Below, piece by piece: positions 17,780 to 26,633 of a DNA stretch of 64,000 bases. Below the pieces are notes generated by a model that had not been told where the DNA came from, ran no database searches, and saw only the letters and a list, made by a program, of their open reading frames with translations. The stretch spans positions 62,001-126,000 of the forward strand of contig NZ_JANYMP010000020.1 in the NCBI RefSeq assembly GCF_025061645.1, in the 5' to 3' direction. The first letter of the stretch is position 1, and each line of letters opens with the position of its first letter. The DNA is from Umezawaea endophytica (GTDB lineage Bacteria; Actinomycetota; Actinomycetes; Mycobacteriales; Pseudonocardiaceae). Made by a program: the position numbers and the translations under genes.

Positions 17780-20656
17780 AGCCGAGAGAGGAGGGCAGGA
17801 GCAGACCAGGTTGCGGTCGCCCTTGGCGCCGTCGATCCGGCGCACCGGTGGCCAGATCTTCGGGGCGTCGACGCCTGCCGGGAAGACGGCGGTCTCGCGG
17901 CTGTACGGGTGGTTCCACTCGCGGGTGACGGAGGCCGCGGTGTGCGGTGCGTTGCGGAGCGGGTTGTCGTCGGCGGGCCATTCGCCGGAGGCGACCTGGT
18001 CGATCTCGTGGCGGATCGCGATCATCGCGTCGATGAAGCGGTCGATCTCGCCGAGGTCCTCGCTCTCCGTCGGCTCGACCATGAGCGTGCCCGGAACCGG
18101 GAACGACATGGTCGGGGCGTGCAGGCCGTAGTCGGCGAGGCGCTTCGCCACGTCGTCCACGGTGACGCCCGTGGACTTGGTGATGCCGCGCAGGTCGAGG
18201 ATGCACTCGTGGGCGACGAAGCCGCCCTCGCCGGTGTAGAGGACCGGGTAGTGCTCGTCCAGGCGGCGGGCGACGTAGTTGGCGGCGGCGACGGCGGTGA
18301 GGGTGGCGCGGCGGAGGCCGTCGGCGCCCATCATGCGCACGTACGCCCAGGAGATCGGCAGGATCGACGCGGAACCCCAGGGGGCCGCGCTGATCGGGCC
18401 GACGCCGGTCGCGGGACCGGCCAACGGCTGGAGGGGGTGGTTGGGCAGGTACGGGGCGAGGTGGGAGCGGACGCCGATGGGGCCGACGCCGGGGCCGCCG
18501 CCGCCGTGCGGGATGCAGAACGTCTTGTGCAGGTTGAGGTGCGAGACGTCCGAGCCGAACTTGCCGTACTGGGCGAGGCCGATGAGGGCGTTGAGGTTCG
18601 CGCCGTCGACGTACACCTGGCCGCCCGCGTCGTGCACGAGCGCGCAGACCTCGCGGACGGTGTCCTCGTACACGCCGTGCGTGGACGGGTAGGTGATCAT
18701 GATCGCGGCGAGGTCGTCGCGGTGCTCGTCGACCGTCTGGCGCAGGTGGCCGAGGTCGATGTTGCCCTTGTCGTCGCACTTCACCACGACCACCCGCATG
18801 CCTGCCATGACGGCGCTGGCGGCGTTGGTGCCGTGCGCGCTGGACGGGATGAGGCAGACGTCGCGAGCCGCTTCACCGCGCCCGCGGTGGTAGGCGCGGA
18901 TCGCGAGCAGGCCCGCGAACTCACCCTGGCTGCCAGCGTTCGGCTGGATGCTGACCGCGTCGTACCCGGTGACCTCGGCGAGCCAGTCCTCCAGGTCCTT
19001 GACCAGCGCCAGCAGGCCCTCGGCGTCCTCGGCCGGGGCGAACGGGTGCAGGTCGGCGAACTCGGGCCAGGTGATGGGCTCCATCTCGGCGGTGGCGTTC
19101 AGCTTCATCGTGCAGGAGCCGAGCGGGATCATGCTGCGGTCGAGCGCGACGTCCTTGTCGGACAGCGCGCGCAGGTAGCGCAGCAGCGCCGTCTCCGAGC
19201 GGTGCAGGTGGAACACCGGGTGCGTCATGAACTCCGACGTGCGGCGCAGCTCGGACGGGATGCCGTCGGCCGTGTCGGCGTCGAGCGCGTCCACGTCCGG
19301 CACCTGGACGCCGAAGGCCTGCCAGACGTCGACCAGGTTCGCGCGGGTCGTGGTCTCGTCGCACGCGATGGCGACGGTCGAGCCGTCGACCAGCCGCAGG
19401 TTGACGTCGAGCGCCCGCGCGGCCTCGACGACCGCCGCCGCGCGGTCCGGCACGTGCGCCTGCACCGTGTCGAAGAACTCGCCGTGGACGACGTCCACGC
19501 CGCCTTCGAGCAGTCCGGCGGCCAGCACCGTGGCCATGCGGTGGGCGCGCGTGCCGATGGCCCGCAGGCCCTCTGGGCCGTGGTAGACGCCGTACATCGA
19601 GGCGATCACGGCGAGCAGCACCTGCGCGGTGCAGATGTTGCTGGTCGCCTTCTCGCGGCGGATGTGCTGCTCGCGCGTCTGGAGCGCCAGCCTGTAGGCG
19701 CGGTTGCCGTCGGCGTCCTCGGACACCCCGACCAGCCTGCCGGGGAGCTGCCGCTCCAGGCCCGTGCGCACCGCCATGTACCCGGCGTGCGGCCCGCCGA
19801 ACCCGATCGGCACGCCGAAGCGCTGGGTCGTGCCCACGACGACGTCCGCGCCGATCTCGCCCGGCGGGCGCAGCAGCGTCAACGCCAGCAGGTCGGCCAC
19901 GACGACGGCGTTCGCGCCCGCCTTGTGCACCTCGGCGATCACGGACTCGTGGTCGCGCACCGCGCCGGACGCGCCGGGGTAGGACAGGAGCACGCCGAAG
20001 AAGTCGCCGCCCAGCCCGAGCCCCTCGATGCCCTGCGACAGGTCCGCGACGACGATCTCGATGTCCAGCGGCTCGGCCCTGGTCTCGATCACGGCCAGCG
20101 TCTGCGGCAGCGTGTCGGCGTCGACGACGAACTTCTTCGACTTCGACTTGCCCGCGCGGCGCACCAGCGTCATCGCCTCGGCGGCGGCGGTGGCCTCGTC
20201 CAGCATCGACGCGTTCGACAGCGGCAGCGCCGTCAGGTCGCCGACCATCGTCTGGAAGTTCAGCAGCGCCTCGAGCCGCCCCTGCGAGATCTCCGGCTGG
20301 TACGGCGTGTAGGCCGTGTACCAGGCCGGGCTCTCCAGCACGTTGCGGCGGATGACCGGCGGCGTGATCGTCCCGTAGTAGCCGAGCCCGATCATCTGCG
20401 TCATCGGCCGGTTGCGCCCGGCCAGCTCGCGCAGCTCGGCCAGCGCCTCGGTCTCGGTGGCAGGCGCGGGCAGGTCGAGCACCAGGTCGCCTTCGCGGAT
20501 CGACGGCGGGATCGCGCGCTGCGCCAACTCCTCCAGCGAGCCGACACCGATGACGTCGAGGATCCGGGCCAGCTCGGCGGGCCGGGGGCCCACGTGCCGA
20601 TCGGCGAACGGGGTGCCGTGTTCGAGAGCGGCGAGAGGAATGCGGTCCTGCGTCAT
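17771..20656 (-). CDS. gcvP: Glycine dehydrogenase (decarboxylating), P-protein
   Basis: 961 residues, the full single-chain P-protein of the glycine cleavage system. It decarboxylates glycine through PLP and passes the aminomethyl group to the lipoyl arm of GcvH, encoded about 3.6 kb upstream on the same strand. The N-terminal half begins FADRHVGPR; the C-terminal half holds the PLP-binding region [17 protein letters not shown] with the lysine near residue 711. The ATG at 20656 has GGAGG just upstream. A tandem glycine riboswitch precedes it, so expression should rise with glycine. gcvT is not in the window. Confidence 0.97.
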   Translation of the reverse strand: MTQDRIPLAALEHGTPFADRHVGPRPAELARILDVIGVGSLEELAQRAIPPSIREGDLVLDLPAPATETEALAELRELAGRNRPMTQMIGLGYYGTITPPVIRRNVLESPAWYTAYTPYQPEISQGRLEALLNFQTMVGDLTALPLSNASMLDEATAAAEAMTLVRRAGKSKSKKFVVDADTLPQTLAVIETRAEPLDIEIVVADLSQGIEGLGLGGDFFGVLLSYPGASGAVRDHESVIAEVHKAGANAVVVADLLALTLLRPPGEIGADVVVGTTQRFGVPIGFGGPHAGYMAVRTGLERQLPGRLVGVSEDADGNRAYRLALQTREQHIRREKATSNICTAQVLLAVIASMYGVYHGPEGLRAIGTRAHRMATVLAAGLLEGGVDVVHGEFFDTVQAHVPDRAAAVVEAARALDVNLRLVDGSTVAIACDETTTRANLVDVWQAFGVQVPDVDALDADTADGIPSELRRTSEFMTHPVFHLHRSETALLRYLRALSDKDVALDRSMIPLGSCTMKLNATAEMEPITWPEFADLHPFAPAEDAEGLLALVKDLEDWLAEVTGYDAVSIQPNAGSQGEFAGLLAIRAYHRGRGEAARDVCLIPSSAHGTNAASAVMAGMRVVVVKCDDKGNIDLGHLRQTVDEHRDDLAAIMITYPSTHGVYEDTVREVCALVHDAGGQVYVDGANLNALIGLAQYGKFGSDVSHLNLHKTFCIPHGGGGPGVGPIGVRSHLAPYLPNHPLQPLAGPATGVGPISAAPWGSASILPISWAYVRMMGADGLRRATLTAVAAANYVARRLDEHYPVLYTGEGGFVAHECILDLRGITKSTGVTVDDVAKRLADYGLHAPTMSFPVPGTLMVEPTESEDLGEIDRFIDAMIAIRHEIDQVASGEWPADDNPLRNAPHTAASVTREWNHPYSRETAVFPAGVDAPKIWPPVRRIDGAKGDRNLVCSCPPLSAYS

Positions 20657-20707
20657 GGAGGCGCCTCCGGCGAGGGTTGGGCTACGGACACACTTCTGCC
20701 GTCTGCC

Positions 20708-20903
20708 CTCCCCCTCTGTCTCCAACCCGCTCGGCGGGCGCCTGAGAGCTTCACCCGGCCGGGACCGGGCTTTCACCGTCGGCGGGACCGGAACCGGCCC
20801 ACTTTCCAGAGGCGTCTATCCCGTGCGGTCCTTGCGCCTGAGAGGTTCCGGGGAGGATTTGCTCCTTCGGCGCCGAACCTCGCCGGGTTCGGACTCTCCC
20901 GCA
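20708..20903 (-). ncRNA. Tandem glycine riboswitch upstream of gcvP
   Basis: Reading the minus strand, aptamer I starts with GGAGAG near 20900, carries GCCGAAGGAGCAAA (20871-20858) and CTCTCAGGC (20844-20836). Aptamer II starts with CTCTGGAAAG (20811-20802), carries CCGACGGTGAAAG (20782-20770), CTCTCAGGC (about 20748-20740) and GGAGACAGAGGG near 20722-20711. These are the conserved cores of the two cooperative aptamers. The leader lies directly before gcvP and normally turns the gene on when glycine binds. A -10-like TACGAT at 20932-20927 would start the transcript just before it. Confidence 0.95.
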
Positions 20904-20904
20904 C

Positions 20905-21360
20905 GGGGTCATGCGACTACCCGACGATCGTACCCGCCTGGCCTCGTTCGGGTACCTCGGGCGCGACGCGGATCACCGCACGTCACGCCCCGAAGTCGGG
21001 TTTCGTCGGGAGGGCGCCGGGTCGCGGGTGGTGGAGGGGGCGACGTGCTCGGCCGCACCGCCGCGGGTGACGGCGAGCGCGGAGCGGAACGGGGGCGTTG
21101 TTTCCGCGAAGCGGAAGAACTCCGCTGCGTCAGCGGACGCGAAGGGGCAAGGCGAGCGTTCGATTCGTGACGAAACCACCCGCGGCCGACCGCGTTCCGG
21201 CCGACCGCCCCCTCCGGGACGAGCGCGCCGCGGCGTCGAGGAGCGCCACGACCATGATCACGAGCACGCGGCGGGCAACCGCTCCCCGAGCCCACCACGA
21301 CCGACGGACAGGCCGATCGCGCGGACGCCTGAACCGACCGCGACGGACGGTTCGGGAGGG
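20905..21360. other. 456-bp intergenic region without a recognised gene
   Basis: Between the MerR stop and the gcvP riboswitch. Short open frames occur on both strands, but none has a ribosome site or recognisable family. It should contain the gcvP promoter (TACGAT near 20930, minus strand). Confidence 0.5.
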
Positions 21361-21927
21361 TCAGCCGATCGCGCGGTTGCGCCTGCGCTGGGACAGTTCG
21401 TCGTTGCTCATGGCCTCGATCTCCACGCCGTCGGCGCGCTCCGCGGGGAACTCGTGGATGGTGCCGCTGATCTCCCGCATGGCACCGCTCACCGCGATGC
21501 CGAACACGCCCTGGCCGCCCTGCAAGAGGTCGACGACCTCCTCCGGCGACGTGCACTCGTAGACCGTCGTGCCGTCGCTGAACAACGTGATCCTGGCCAG
21601 GTCCTGCACGCCGCGCTGGCGGAGGTGGTCGACCGCGACCCGGATGTTCTGCAACGAGACACCGGTGTCGAGCAGCCGCTTCACCACCTTGAGGACGAGG
21701 ATGTCCTTGAACGAGTACAGCCTCTGGCTCCCCGACCCCTGCGCGCTCCTTATCGTCGGGTTGACCAGTCCGGTGCGCGCCCAGTAGTCGAGCTGGCGGT
21801 AGGTGATCCCGGAGATCTGGCACGCGGCGGGCCCGCGGTAGCCGACGTACTCGTCTGGCAGCGAGGAGTCCGGGAACAGCTCACCTTGTTCCCCGGATCC
21901 GGCCCGGATGGGCGCTTCCTCTGCCAC
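21361..21927 (-). CDS. MerR-family regulator (homologue of the mycobacterial regulator beside gcvB)
   Basis: 188 residues. The MerR winged HTH is GYRGPAACQISGITYRQLDY then WARTGLV (about 30-60), followed by a SQRLYSFKDILVLKVVKRLLDTGVSLQNIR dimerisation start. The C-terminal TTVYECTSPEEVVDLLQGGQGVFGIAV segment matches the actinobacterial orthologue group located between DUF151 nuclease and gcvP. No cysteine pair for metal sensing is visible. I chose the GTG at 21927 because GGGGAGG lies six bases upstream; an upstream in-frame start would add 28 residues. Probably regulates cell-cycle or glycine genes; inferred from synteny only. Confidence 0.87.
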   Translation of the reverse strand: MAEEAPIRAGSGEQGELFPDSSLPDEYVGYRGPAACQISGITYRQLDYWARTGLVNPTIRSAQGSGSQRLYSFKDILVLKVVKRLLDTGVSLQNIRVAVDHLRQRGVQDLARITLFSDGTTVYECTSPEEVVDLLQGGQGVFGIAVSGAMREISGTIHEFPAERADGVEIEAMSNDELSQRRRNRAIG

Positions 21928-22101
21928 GCCTGCCTCCCCTCGGCCGGCCTCACGACCGGCGACCGTGACCGGCGCTCCCGTGGTCGGGGAACACCGGCCG
22001 TGAAGGGCCACGCTGTGGAATCACACCGTCGCAATTCACTTGAGTTCGACGGTAGGACCGGGTTGGGGGCAGGTCAACGCGACGCGCGGTACACGAATTT
22101 C

Positions 22102-22124
22102 CTCACCCTCAACCAGAGGGTGAG
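22102..22124. promoter_or_regulatory. Inverted repeat upstream of the MerR gene
   Basis: CTCACCCTC-N5-GAGGGTGAG, 9-base perfect arms, 175 bp before the MerR start. Symmetry and length fit a MerR-family operator, though it could also be a stem-loop. No other gene features are seen in 21928-22323 except the terminator at 22268. Confidence 0.5.
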
Positions 22125-22267
22125 AGAAAGCGCTCGAATAACCCTTTCGAGTGACGTTTAGTGATCGTTTAGCCCAACGCTGATGACCTTGAGTAGCGCG
22201 CCCGTGGGACCCCCAAGAGTGCGGTCTCGACAAGCGCCGTCACGCTCCGTCGTTACCCCGGACGCAC

Positions 22268-22302
22268 GAAGGGCCACTCACCAGACTCGTGAGTGGCCCT
22301 TC
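22268..22302 (-). terminator. Strong terminator hairpin after the DUF151 nuclease gene
   Basis: GAAGGGCCACTCAC and its exact complement form a 14-bp stem with a 7-base loop, 21 bases past the DUF151 stop. No U-tract. It should separate the ftsR/DUF151 transcription from the MerR gene. Confidence 0.8.
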
Positions 22303-22323
22303 GGCACGTTCAGGTCGCGGGAC

Positions 22324-22797
22324 TCAGGTATCCGCTCCGCGGAAGTCCTCCGGCGAGATGGAGTCGAGGAACTCGCGGAACTTCTCGACCTCGTCCTCCT
22401 GCTCGTCCGGGATGATCAGGCCCGCTTCGGCCAGCACGGACTCGTCGGCGTGGATCGGCACCCCGACCCGCAGCGCGAGCGCCACCGAGTCGCTGGGCCT
22501 CGCCGACACCCGCACGTCGCCGTCGAACACCAGCTCGGCGAAGTACGTGCCCTCTTGCAGGTCGGTGATGCGGACCTGTTCGAGCTGACGGCCCAGTGCG
22601 CCGATGACGTCCTTGAGGAGGTCGTGGGTCAGGGGACGGACGGGCCGCACGCCCTGCTGCTCCAGCGCGATGGCGGTGGCTTCGACCGAGCCGATCCAGA
22701 TCGGCAGGTACCGTTCACCTTCGGTTTCGCGCAGCAACAGGATCGGCTGGTTGGCGGGCAGTTCCACCCGCACTCCCACGACGCGCATTTCGCTCAT
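22324..22797 (-). CDS. Bifunctional nuclease family protein (DUF151)
   Basis: 157 residues of the BFN_dom/DUF151 family, described in plants and bacteria as RNase/DNase. Conserved features are a MRVVGVRVELP start, ILLLRETEGERYLPIWIGSVEATAIALEQQG, and SVALALRVGVPIHADESVL. The family's catalytic residues are not well defined. It sits between two MerR-type genes in the same order as mycobacterial Rv1828-Rv1829-Rv1830. ATG at 22797. Confidence 0.93.
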   Translation of the reverse strand: MSEMRVVGVRVELPANQPILLLRETEGERYLPIWIGSVEATAIALEQQGVRPVRPLTHDLLKDVIGALGRQLEQVRITDLQEGTYFAELVFDGDVRVSARPSDSVALALRVGVPIHADESVLAEAGLIIPDEQEDEVEKFREFLDSISPEDFRGADT

Positions 22798-22969
22798 CGG
22801 GTATCGCCTCCCTCAGCGCGCTGAACCACGGCGTCCCCGTACGACTACGAGGATCCTCCACGTACATCTCCGACGCTACCCGCCAAGCGGGCCCAGTGCC
22901 CCATTGGCGTCCACATGGACATCACGATGCGGACACCGGGGGCGAACAGCCGCGATCCGGCGGAAATCC

Positions 22970-23674
22970 CTATCCACCTGCGACACCGCGCAACCCGGCC
23001 TTCACCAGCAGTGTGTGCAACGTGACGGAGAGCACTGCCAATTCCCGGAGCACTTCCTCGGCCCGGCCGCGCGCGTCCGGATCGCGTTGCCGGTAGAGGG
23101 GCGTCACGATTTGCTCCAGCAGACCGACTTCACGATCCGCGGATGCCCGAAACGCCCTGAGGTGTCGGGGTTCGATGCCGAATTCGGCCATCGCGCGCAC
23201 GGTTTTCGCGACCAGCACCGATTCGGGGTCGAAGAAGCCCGCGGCGCCGGAACGCACGATCCCGTACTGCTCCAGGTCGGTGAGCATCGTCTTGCTGATG
23301 CCCGCCTGGGCCAGGAGTTCTTCACGGGTGAGCCGTGGCGTCGACGCGGGCTGTTCGAAGTGCTCGACCGTCGGAACGCCCTCGACGGCCATCAGCGCCC
23401 GTCTCGGCGGTTCGTCCGCGGAGTCGAGCTGCTGCTTGATGACCTTCAACGGGAGGTAGTGGTCCCGTTGTGCGGCCAGGACGAAGCGCAGGCGCTCGAC
23501 GTCCGTCGAAGTGAACTGCCGATAGCCCGAAGCAGTGCGTGCCGGGCGGACCAGCCCCTCGGATTCCAGGAATCGGATCTTCGAGATGGTCACGTCGGGG
23601 AACTCGGGGCGGAGCTGTGCCAGCACCGCCCCGATGCTCAACCCACCGCGCTGTGGCCGCCCGGCAGCCGTCAC
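22970..23674 (-). CDS. ftsR: MerR-family regulator FtsR
   Basis: 234 residues. The N-terminal winged HTH reads LSIGAVLAQLRPEFPDVTIS then IRFLESEGLV and RTASGYRQF, matching the Rv1828/FtsR group, which activates ftsZ in corynebacteria. The C-terminal half (TREELLAQAGISKTMLTDLEQYG) resembles a second, effector-side wHTH typical of the group. The GTG start overlaps the GarA stop (GTGA), so it is translationally coupled to garA. Role in cell division here is inferred from orthology. Confidence 0.92.
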   Translation of the reverse strand: MTAAGRPQRGGLSIGAVLAQLRPEFPDVTISKIRFLESEGLVRPARTASGYRQFTSTDVERLRFVLAAQRDHYLPLKVIKQQLDSADEPPRRALMAVEGVPTVEHFEQPASTPRLTREELLAQAGISKTMLTDLEQYGIVRSGAAGFFDPESVLVAKTVRAMAEFGIEPRHLRAFRASADREVGLLEQIVTPLYRQRDPDARGRAEEVLRELAVLSVTLHTLLVKAGLRGVAGG

Positions 23675-24135
23675 TGAAGCCCCTGGCCCCCGGCTCCCGG
23701 ACCGGTCAGGAACACGAGGCGGAACTTGCCGATCTGCACCTCGTCGCCGTTCGCGAGAACGGCCTGGTCGACCGGCTCGCGGTTGACGTAGGTGCCGTTG
23801 AGGCTGCCCACGTCGATCACCACGAACTCCCCGCCTTCACGGCGGAACTCGGCGTGCCGCCGGGAGACCGTCACGTCGTCGAGGAAGATGTCGCTGTCGG
23901 GGTGCCGTCCCGCGCTGGTGGTGTCGCGGTCGAGCAGGAACCTGGACCCCGCGTTGGGGCCGCGCTTCACCACCAGGAGGGCTGACCCGGCGGGGAGGGC
24001 GTCGACGCCCGCTACCGCAGGTTCCGGCGCTGGCGCCTCGGCGCCCTCCACGTCGGCGAGGAAATCCGCCCGGAAAACGGAGGTCCGCTCCGGGGACTGC
24101 TCTGGCGGAACGCCTGGCCCGTCGTTCGTGCTCAC
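23671..24135 (-). CDS. garA: FHA-domain metabolic regulator GarA/OdhI
   Basis: 154 residues. The C-terminal FHA domain has G76-R-H78, S91-x-x-H94 and N113-G-T115. Unphosphorylated GarA binds and inhibits 2-oxoglutarate dehydrogenase and adjusts glutamate enzymes; Ser/Thr kinases switch it off by phosphorylating an N-terminal ETTSVFRAD motif. Here that motif is E16-R-T-S-V-F-R-A-D, so only the second threonine (T18) is left. I chose the GTG at 24135, which has AGGAGGAGAG upstream. An in-frame extension starting at the gcvH stop (GTG 24252) would add 39 residues and is less likely. Confidence 0.92.
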   Translation of the reverse strand: MSTNDGPGVPPEQSPERTSVFRADFLADVEGAEAPAPEPAVAGVDALPAGSALLVVKRGPNAGSRFLLDRDTTSAGRHPDSDIFLDDVTVSRRHAEFRREGGEFVVIDVGSLNGTYVNREPVDQAVLANGDEVQIGKFRLVFLTGPGAGGQGLQ

Positions 24136-24248
24136 CTGAGCTCTCCTCCTGCTGCTGGAACCGTCGAGACCACTAGAACCTATCGTGCCCGATTCCTCAC
24201 GTGAGGAGCGGCTCCCGAACAGGCCGAGAAGACGTCGGAAGATCGTCG

Positions 24249-24650
24249 TCACTCCCCCGCCGCCAGCTCTTGGTAAGCGGCCGCGTCCAGCAGGTCGTCG
24301 ACCGCCGTCGGGTCCGCCAACCGCAGCTCGACCATCCAGCCCTCGCCGTACGGATCGGTGTTCACCAGGTCCGGCTGCTGGTCGAGCGAGTCGTTGCGGG
24401 CGACCACCTCGCCCGCGAGCGGCGCGTAGATGTCCGAGACGCTCTTGGTGGACTCGACCTCGCCGACCGTCTGGCCGACGTCGACGGTTTCGCCGAGCTC
24501 GGGGAGCTGGACGAACACGACGTCGCCCAGTTGCTCCTGGGCGTAGTCCGTGATGCCGATGCGCACGGTGGCCTCACCTGTGCGCTGCACCCACTCGTGT
24601 TCCTCGGTGTACTTGAGCTCCTCGGGAATCACCGCGGCGCGCTCCTTCAT
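24249..24650 (-). CDS. gcvH: Glycine cleavage system H protein
   Basis: 133 residues as annotated. The lipoyl-carrier fold is complete: YTEEHEWV, GITDYAQEQLGDVVFVQLP, and the lipoylated lysine K69 in GEVESTKSVSDIYAP. It shuttles the aminomethyl group between GcvP and GcvT. The ATG at 24650 has GGGGAAG upstream. A GTG six codons later (24632) has a better-spaced AAGGAG and matches the usual family N-terminus, so the mature start is uncertain by six residues. Downstream are garA and ftsR in the same direction. Confidence 0.96.
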   Translation of the reverse strand: MKERAAVIPEELKYTEEHEWVQRTGEATVRIGITDYAQEQLGDVVFVQLPELGETVDVGQTVGEVESTKSVSDIYAPLAGEVVARNDSLDQQPDLVNTDPYGEGWMVELRLADPTAVDDLLDAAAYQELAAGE

Positions 24651-24739
24651 GGTGGTCTTCCCCGCTCGCCCGGATGGACGAGTCCGTCATGTCGAAGGGT
24701 GATCTTCGCACGCGGGATCTTCCCACGCGGCTCACCCGT

Positions 24740-25336
24740 TCAGGCAGCCACCACCCCTGGGGAGCGACGCACGGCGAGCACCAGTTGACAGAGGTACAGG
24801 CCGGCGGACCACAGGTACAGCGCACCACCCCAAAGCATGAACGCGTACGCGATCGGGCGAGCGATCTGCGCCGCGGTCGAAGCGCCCTGCGCGAGCAGCA
24901 GGACCGGGAACGCGTAGAGCAGGTTGAACGTCGCCGCCTTGCCGAGGTAGTTCACCTCGAACGGCCCGTAGCCGTGGTGGCGGAGGATCAGCAGGAACAC
25001 CCCGACCAGCGCTTCCCGGCCCACCAGGACCGCCGCGAGCCACCACGGCACGATGTCGCGCACCACGAAGGCGAGCAGCGTGGCGAAGATGTACAGCCGG
25101 TCCGCCGCCGGGTCCAGCAGCACGCCGAGCCTGCTCGTCTGGTCGAGCCAGCGCGCCAGCTTGCCGTCCAGCCAGTCGGACGCGCCCGCGACCGCGAGCA
25201 CCACCACGGCCCACCCGTCGGCCTGCGGACCGAGCAGCAGGTAGAGGAACAGCGGCACCCCGAGCAGGCGCAGCACGCTCAACGCGTTCGGAACGGTCAC
25301 CCACCGGTCACCCGGATCCTGACCTGCCTCGGCCAC
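24740..25336 (-). CDS. CDP-alcohol phosphatidyltransferase (PgsA2-like)
   Basis: About 198 residues with five or six membrane helices. The catalytic signature D-G-x2-A-R-x8-G-x3-D-x3-D is intact in LDGKLARW through GVLLDPAADR. Such enzymes join CDP-diacylglycerol to an alcohol such as glycerol phosphate or inositol phosphate. The position beside gcvH matches the mycobacterial pgsA2 locus. The start is uncertain: GTG at 25336 has GGGGAG at about ten bases, while a GTG three codons earlier is also in frame. Exact lipid head group cannot be told. Confidence 0.85.
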   Translation of the reverse strand: MAEAGQDPGDRWVTVPNALSVLRLLGVPLFLYLLLGPQADGWAVVVLAVAGASDWLDGKLARWLDQTSRLGVLLDPAADRLYIFATLLAFVVRDIVPWWLAAVLVGREALVGVFLLILRHHGYGPFEVNYLGKAATFNLLYAFPVLLLAQGASTAAQIARPIAYAFMLWGGALYLWSAGLYLCQLVLAVRRSPGVVAA

Positions 25337-25345
25337 GTCCCTCAC

Positions 25346-26138
25346 ACTCCCCGTCAGCGCCGCCCGAACGAGGCGGTCACGCGGGAATGCTAATGCCGCA
25401 GGTCCGCCCCCACCCGGCCATGTCGGTCTCAGGTGGTGCGAGGCGGTTCGAGCGGGTGAACGACCGAGGCCCGCCAACGGCGTGAGCTGCTGCGAAGGGG
25501 CAACCACCCGAAATTGTCGGACCCTGGCCGTAGTCTCGAATCCGGGGGCCCACCCAGGCGGGGGACCTCGGGTCAAGACTGGTCAAGGCAGGTTTTGAAG
25601 GCACGACGGGTTCGAGGGTCCGGCGGGTTTCGAAAGACAGGTCGGCATCGAACGCCAGGGTGGCTTCGAAGGCCGGGTCGGGTTCCGGAGACCGGGGCGG
25701 GTTCGAAAGCCGGGCAGCTTTCGGAGACCGGGGGTGCGAACGCTGGGAAGCTTCCGAAGACCTGATCGGCGCTGAAAGCCTGCCGGTTCCAAAAGCCAGG
25801 CTGGCTTCGAAGACCTGGCAGGGCTTCGAAAGCCTGGCTGCTTGGCGCCGGGGTGTGTGCCGCGCGGGAATCACGGACCGACTCGGCCGCTGAAGTGCGG
25901 TGGCCGGTCGCCGCGACATCCGGTCAACGCCGGTTTGTTTCCACCGCGCTTCGAACACGCGAGTCCGTTCTGGGTGGACCGACCGATCCGCCACCGACGA
26001 ACGCGGCCGAGCGGAACGGCGCGACACGCCACCGGTCGCGCCCGAAACGCCATACCCAAGAACCCCACCCAACCCGAATCGACACGACGTCGACCCCCAT
26101 CGACAGCGCGTCGACGAGCGGTCCGCCCGGCGGACCGG
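25346..26138. other. 793-bp gene-poor region with a decayed minisatellite
   Basis: No open frame on either strand here has a ribosome site and a recognisable family. Its centre (25591-25845) is a degenerate 18-bp tandem repeat. The promoter of the phosphatidyltransferase gene should lie near 25340-25400. Confidence 0.6.
25591..25845. repeat. Degenerate 18-bp tandem repeat, about 14 units
   Basis: Units follow the pattern GG(c/t)TTCGAA(a/g)(g/a)CC(g/t)GGnn, for example GGCTTCGAAGGCCGGGTC, CGGGTTCGAAAGCCGGGC and GGCTTCGAAGACCTGGCA. Copies differ at several positions and a few are 16-19 bases long, so the array is old. TTCGAA recurs as the palindromic core. Frames through it give repetitive Arg/Pro/Gly-rich peptides without start signals. 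Confidence 0.8.
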
Positions 26139-26372
26139 TCAGGCGGAGCGGGTGTACGTCCAGCCGCGGCGTTGGAGGTCCGCGCCGGTGAACGCCTGCG
26201 GGCGGCCTCGGTCGTCGACGCCTACCCAGCGGGCGCGGAAACCTTCGAGCACGTAGGCGTGGCCCTTGCTCCAGACGACGCTGCACGGTGCGGTGGGCAG
26301 CGCGCTGGTGCTCGTCGTGCGCGCCGCCCTCGGCATCGCGGGCTCGGGCTTGGTTTCCGTGGTGGTGCTCAT
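26139..26372 (-). CDS. Small hypothetical protein
   Basis: 77 residues, not recognised. After a Thr/Pro/Ala-rich N-terminus (about 1-30) comes a compact part: SVVWSKGHAYVLEGFRARWVG, then DDRGRPQAFTGADLQRRGWTY. The pattern of W, Y and G suggests a small beta-rich domain. The ATG at 26372 has a perfect GGAGGG site six bases upstream, so expression is well supported. It is separated from its neighbours by gene-poor DNA on both sides. Confidence 0.75.
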   Translation of the reverse strand: MSTTTETKPEPAMPRAARTTSTSALPTAPCSVVWSKGHAYVLEGFRARWVGVDDRGRPQAFTGADLQRRGWTYTRSA

Positions 26373-26565
26373 GTGTATCCCTCCACTGGGACTGTCGTCG
26401 ACGTGGTGTTCGGCGTTATCCACGTCTCATCGATTCTGCGGGACTGTGGTGGGGAACACCGTCCGAAATCGGGGGTCGCGCGCCAACCGAGCACCTGTCG
26501 GCGCTGAGCTGTCGGGCGAGTACGCCGGGCCGTCCACAGACTGATCGAGCTGACAACCGTTCACC

Positions 26566-26583
26566 GTGCGGGGGCTGCCGCAC
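26566..26583 (-). terminator. Hairpin downstream of the P-type ATPase gene
   Basis: GTGCGG and CCGCAC pair with a 6-base loop, about 50 bases past the ATPase stop. A short but GC-rich stem without U-tract; the intergenic region 26373-26633 otherwise shows no gene. Confidence 0.4.
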
Positions 26584-26633
26584 GTCGTCCGACGAACTAC
26601 ACCCGCACTGATCAACTTCGCCATAACCGCAGT

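Noticed and set aside
17909-21070. A 1053-codon open frame on the plus strand across gcvP
   Set aside because: It is the antisense shadow of gcvP, with the low-complexity R/V/D/G composition expected from high GC and no ribosome site.
20905-21360. Small protein gene between gcvP and MerR
   Set aside because: Several short frames exist, but none has a ribosome site or recognisable sequence.
24136-24252. 39-residue N-terminal extension of GarA
   Set aside because: In frame, but the internal GTG at 24135 has a much better ribosome site and matches the family start.
25591-25845. CRISPR array
   Set aside because: The units are contiguous and degenerate, without constant repeats and unique spacers, and no cas genes are present.
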